Both the position numbers and the translations under genes were made by a program. The notes beneath the pieces are model-generated. The model saw only the letters and a program-made list of their open reading frames with translations. It did not search any database and had not been told where the DNA came from. Positions 61,525 through 64,000 of a stretch of DNA of 64,000 nucleotides are shown here, piece by piece; within the stretch, counting starts at the first letter, position 1; every line of letters starts with the position of its first letter. Source of the DNA: Brassica napus (taxonomy: Eukaryota > Streptophyta > Magnoliopsida > Brassicales > Brassicaceae); assembly GCF_020379485.1 (NCBI RefSeq), contig NC_063435.1, positions 806,001 to 870,000 on the forward strand, written 5' to 3'.

Positions 61525-63750
61525 GGGAGAATTGGAAAAATGAGACACTTTAAACTTTTGTTTGTCACAATAAGACTTCTCATACTTTTGGCAATTTTAG
61601 ACATGTTTTACCCTTTTCTAATAGGAAAAATAGTTAATTAAATTTTAAAAATGTAAAAAAAATATGAAAAGTGTTGAAAACATAAGTATGATAATATATA
61701 TGTTTAAACTTTTTAAAAAAAAATTAGAATCATATTTTATTTTATCTTATACCTATAGTTAGAATACTCATTCTCGTAATCTGTGTAGTTTATATGTCTG
61801 ATTCTAAGTATTAAACATAGATATATCATGGGTATATACCGTAAACTACCCTTTTTTATATATTCTAGCAAAGATAGAATCGGTTACGTTATAATCAAAA
61901 AAGATGTCTTAGGTATACCTACAGCTTGATAACGATTTATAGTCACAATTTAATGATATAGGTCGGTTATATTACGTGACATAACTTGTTATGCCTTTTA
62001 CCTTATATGACGCCTACAGGAAGAATACAACTCTCACCAACTATACGGTGTTCTGCTTAGATAGTGTACATATTCTAGACAAATCGTGAAAATATGTAAA
62101 CTTCCATATTCGGTTAAAGAAGTTTTCTAAATCTAAACTAAATCTAACCTAAATCTCTCAAAATATATTTGAGAATATTTTTTCCTCGTTATTCTCCTCC
62201 TCCTCCTTCCACGATCTTTTTCTCAACGTTTGTGTTTCTCTCAAATTCGGTATATGGATATCTCGTTGCAGTGACAAGTGGAGTTTCATGACAAGTGGAG
62301 TTTCATGGTTGACCAAGAAAGAAAGGTGTGGTTCATTCGTGATGTAGTTGTTGTGGCTAGTGGAGCTTCGTGGTTGACATATAAAAGCATTCATAGAATT
62401 ACAAAAAAAAAGCTGAAAAAACTTGAAGTTTCAGTTGAACAAAACCATTTCATGTACATTGAGAATTACTTGCTCATTTTTGTGACGGTTACAAAAGTTG
62501 GATCATGAACAAGGAAACAAAAGCTTACAAGATACAACTAATTGATTACTTGGTAACATTTTGTTTGTTCGGGAAGTAATGATGATAATATGGATCAGGA
62601 CAAAAAAAAGAGTGAAGAAACGTGCATTTGGAAGGCAAAGCTGTTGGTGCCCAGAAGAAAAAAATGGAAGGCAAAGCTGTTTTAGAGGTCTTGCTGGTAC
62701 AATAGATCGCTCATGTACGATCATGTTTCACTCCAAGACGATGTACTGCAGCATCTCTTGTGATGAAATTGAAACTTGCTCTGCTGGCCTGAACTGCTCC
62801 TGTTGTAGCTTCTTCACCTCACTCTGAAACATAACTTCTTCTGGAACTGTTCCGTCAATAGAGTTTGTCTGCAGTAAACAAGAGAGAAAAATGTTATACT
62901 AATTTTTGTCTGTAAAGAGAAGAAAAAAGATTGTTTGGAATGCTACTAACCTTGTCAAGTACCGCATATGAACAACTAAGAAGATCCCCTGCACTGTCTT
63001 ATTTAATATCAGAAACAGTGATGTCAGACGTTGGATCATTAATGCGTATCATATTTTTAACCATGGAGGACCACACAGTCTCTCGCGCTCATGGTTCTGT
63101 ATCTTTGAAATTCTTGAAAAGAAACATACACCATCCATAAACCGATCCCACTAGTTTCTGATAAACTTCAATACCTTGAGGAGATTTTCCGCCGAAACGT
63201 TTTAACCAAGACTTGAACCAAAACACTGACAAGCAAAGAAAAGAATACAACTTGATTCATTGAGAAATATCAGAATCAAATTGACAAACTCAACAAAAAG
63301 TGTATCACTAATGTACAAATCATTGATACTGAAACACTTAAACCATACCGAGCATAATATATTGCTCTAGAGCTTCTGTAGAAACTTTGTAGCGGATGCA
63401 AACATGGCAAATTCTGTTCAGATTTGCTAGACAGTTTACTGCATATGAACAACTAAGCATAAATATAGAAGAGAGACAGACGGATTTAACCGTTCGAAGA
63501 AGAACAAATCGCCATTGAAGAGAGGAAGAAGCTCTTGGCGGAGAAGACGCTAGAAGAGAATAATAGATTTAGGTTAACTGTGTTCTCTTTTTTCTATTTT
63601 ACATTATATATTTTAATTAAGTTGAAATTGATTAATCTAAGGGTATAATCGTATTAATAGTAATTAAAATCTTAAAACAACAAAAAATCTTAGACAAAAT
63701 CTTATTGAGACAAATTGGAGTTGAGAGTGTCCTTTTTTACCAATTTTTCC
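61525..63750. mobile_element. Mutator-like (Pack-MULE-type) element, 2.23 kb
   Basis: Direct repeats TTTTAATTT at 61,516-61,524 and 63,751-63,759 form a 9-bp target duplication, the MULE length. Ends GGGAGAATTGGAAAAATGAGACACTT and, from the right, GGAAAAATTGGTAAAAAAGGACACTC align over about 26 bases with small gaps. No MULE transposase is visible. Instead the right third holds exon-like segments of a host-type gene (62,728-63,515). Local duplications of GACAAGTGGAGTTTCATG (62,272 onward, twice) and GGAAGGCAAAGCTGTT (near 62,629 and 62,667) also occur. Confidence 0.65.
62728..63515 (-). pseudogene. Captured, unidentified host gene fragment inside the MULE-like element
   Basis: Minus-strand segments with splice signals: an ATG exon at 63,515 (MAICSSSNG), a segment ending at 63,349 (RICHVCIRYKVSTEALEQYI, ML), a segment from 63,225 (VFWFKSWLKRFGGKSPQGIE, VYQKLVGSVYG, frame closing at TGA 63,089-63,091), a segment ending at 62,951 (AGDLLSCSYAVLDK) and a last exon 62,868-62,728 (TNSIDGTVPEEVMFQSEVKK, LQQEQFRPAEQ, ending YIVLE). 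Joins at 63,349/63,225 and 62,951/62,868 keep frame, so these are real exons of some gene, but the series is not open end to end. I do not recognise the family. The fragment could alternatively be a decayed resident gene. Confidence 0.5.
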
Positions 63751-63759
63751 TTTTAATTT

Positions 63760-64000
63760 CGGGGTTTGAAAAACACTGGATACGTAACCTTAACTAGCAT
63801 AACAGAATGACTTAGACAGATTGATTTCATGGGTATTCCACTTTAGGACGAGTAATTTAAAAAATCACCACAGCTCTTTTTCATGATTGTCAACTTATAA
63901 TGTTCTTGAAAAGATAATGAAAATTGAAAAGATGTAAATGTGACAGGACTAGACATGTCACATTCTTTATCCTCCTCATTTAAGGACCATTCACATACAG
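63760..64000. other. Right edge, no feature seen
   Basis: Short AT-rich flank beyond the MULE-like element. No coding or structural signal. Confidence 0.5.

Noticed and set aside
62278..62508. 76-codon plus-strand frame in the MULE-like element
   Set aside because: Arises over an internal duplicated segment (GACAAGTGGAGTTTCATG) and has no recognisable domain.

Overview
The window is plant nuclear DNA. Genes have short GT-AG introns, there are two nuclear tRNA genes, intergenic DNA is visibly AT-rich, and plant transposon families are common. Protein identities point to the family Brassicaceae: nearly every recognisable gene matches, from memory of the family and not from a search, a gene on the upper arm of Arabidopsis thaliana chromosome 5. 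The heavy gene loss suggests one sub-genome of an ancient polyploid such as the Brassica/Raphanus group; that placement is inference.

Layout. (1) 1-11.1 kb resembles the At5g10420-At5g10460 neighbourhood: a wrecked MATE transporter, an AGP4-like arabinogalactan protein with its GPI signal out of frame, a frameshifted 14-3-3 lambda (GRF6) gene, tRNA-Ser(GCU), and what looks like only the first exon of a HAD-family hydrolase. (2) A 100-N scaffold gap lies at 11,103-11,202. (3) From 12 kb the gene order jumps to the At5g11420-At5g11580 neighbourhood: SLU7-like scraps, a DUF642 wall protein with a 4-bp duplication, CID5, an FLZ zinc-finger gene, tRNA-Phe(GAA), then single first exons of a CCDC25-like gene and of ASP3 facing each other across an apparent deletion scar. 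(4) 25.7-39.8 kb is an accessory island: a Tourist-type MITE, a foldback repeat, a 5'-truncated LINE with a perfect 17-bp target duplication and 5' filler, a full-length mariner element with an intact spliced transposase, and a 614-bp Harbinger-type element. (5) 40-59 kb is gene-rich: EMF1, GULLO3, an ARM-repeat gene, EMC1 (with a stop codon and a lost splice acceptor) and an RCC1-family gene with a U12-type intron. An hAT-type MITE with an 8-bp target duplication sits in the shared EMC1/RCC1 upstream region. (6) 61.5-63.75 kb has the ends and 9-bp target duplication of a Mutator-like element and contains exon-like segments of an unidentified gene, as in a Pack-MULE.

How it fits together. These are unrelated single-copy housekeeping and developmental genes (Polycomb silencing by EMF1, ER membrane protein insertion by EMC1, secreted sugar-lactone oxidation by GULLO3, wall proteins, 14-3-3 signalling). 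The unifying feature is differential decay. Almost every gene left of 26 kb is disabled by small indels or deletions, whereas most genes right of 40 kb are intact. The most unusual items are the mariner element with two EAR-like motifs and an antisense ORF, the Pack-MULE-like element, and the GG-ending U12-type intron. No bacterial-type system, CRISPR array or viral gene was seen.
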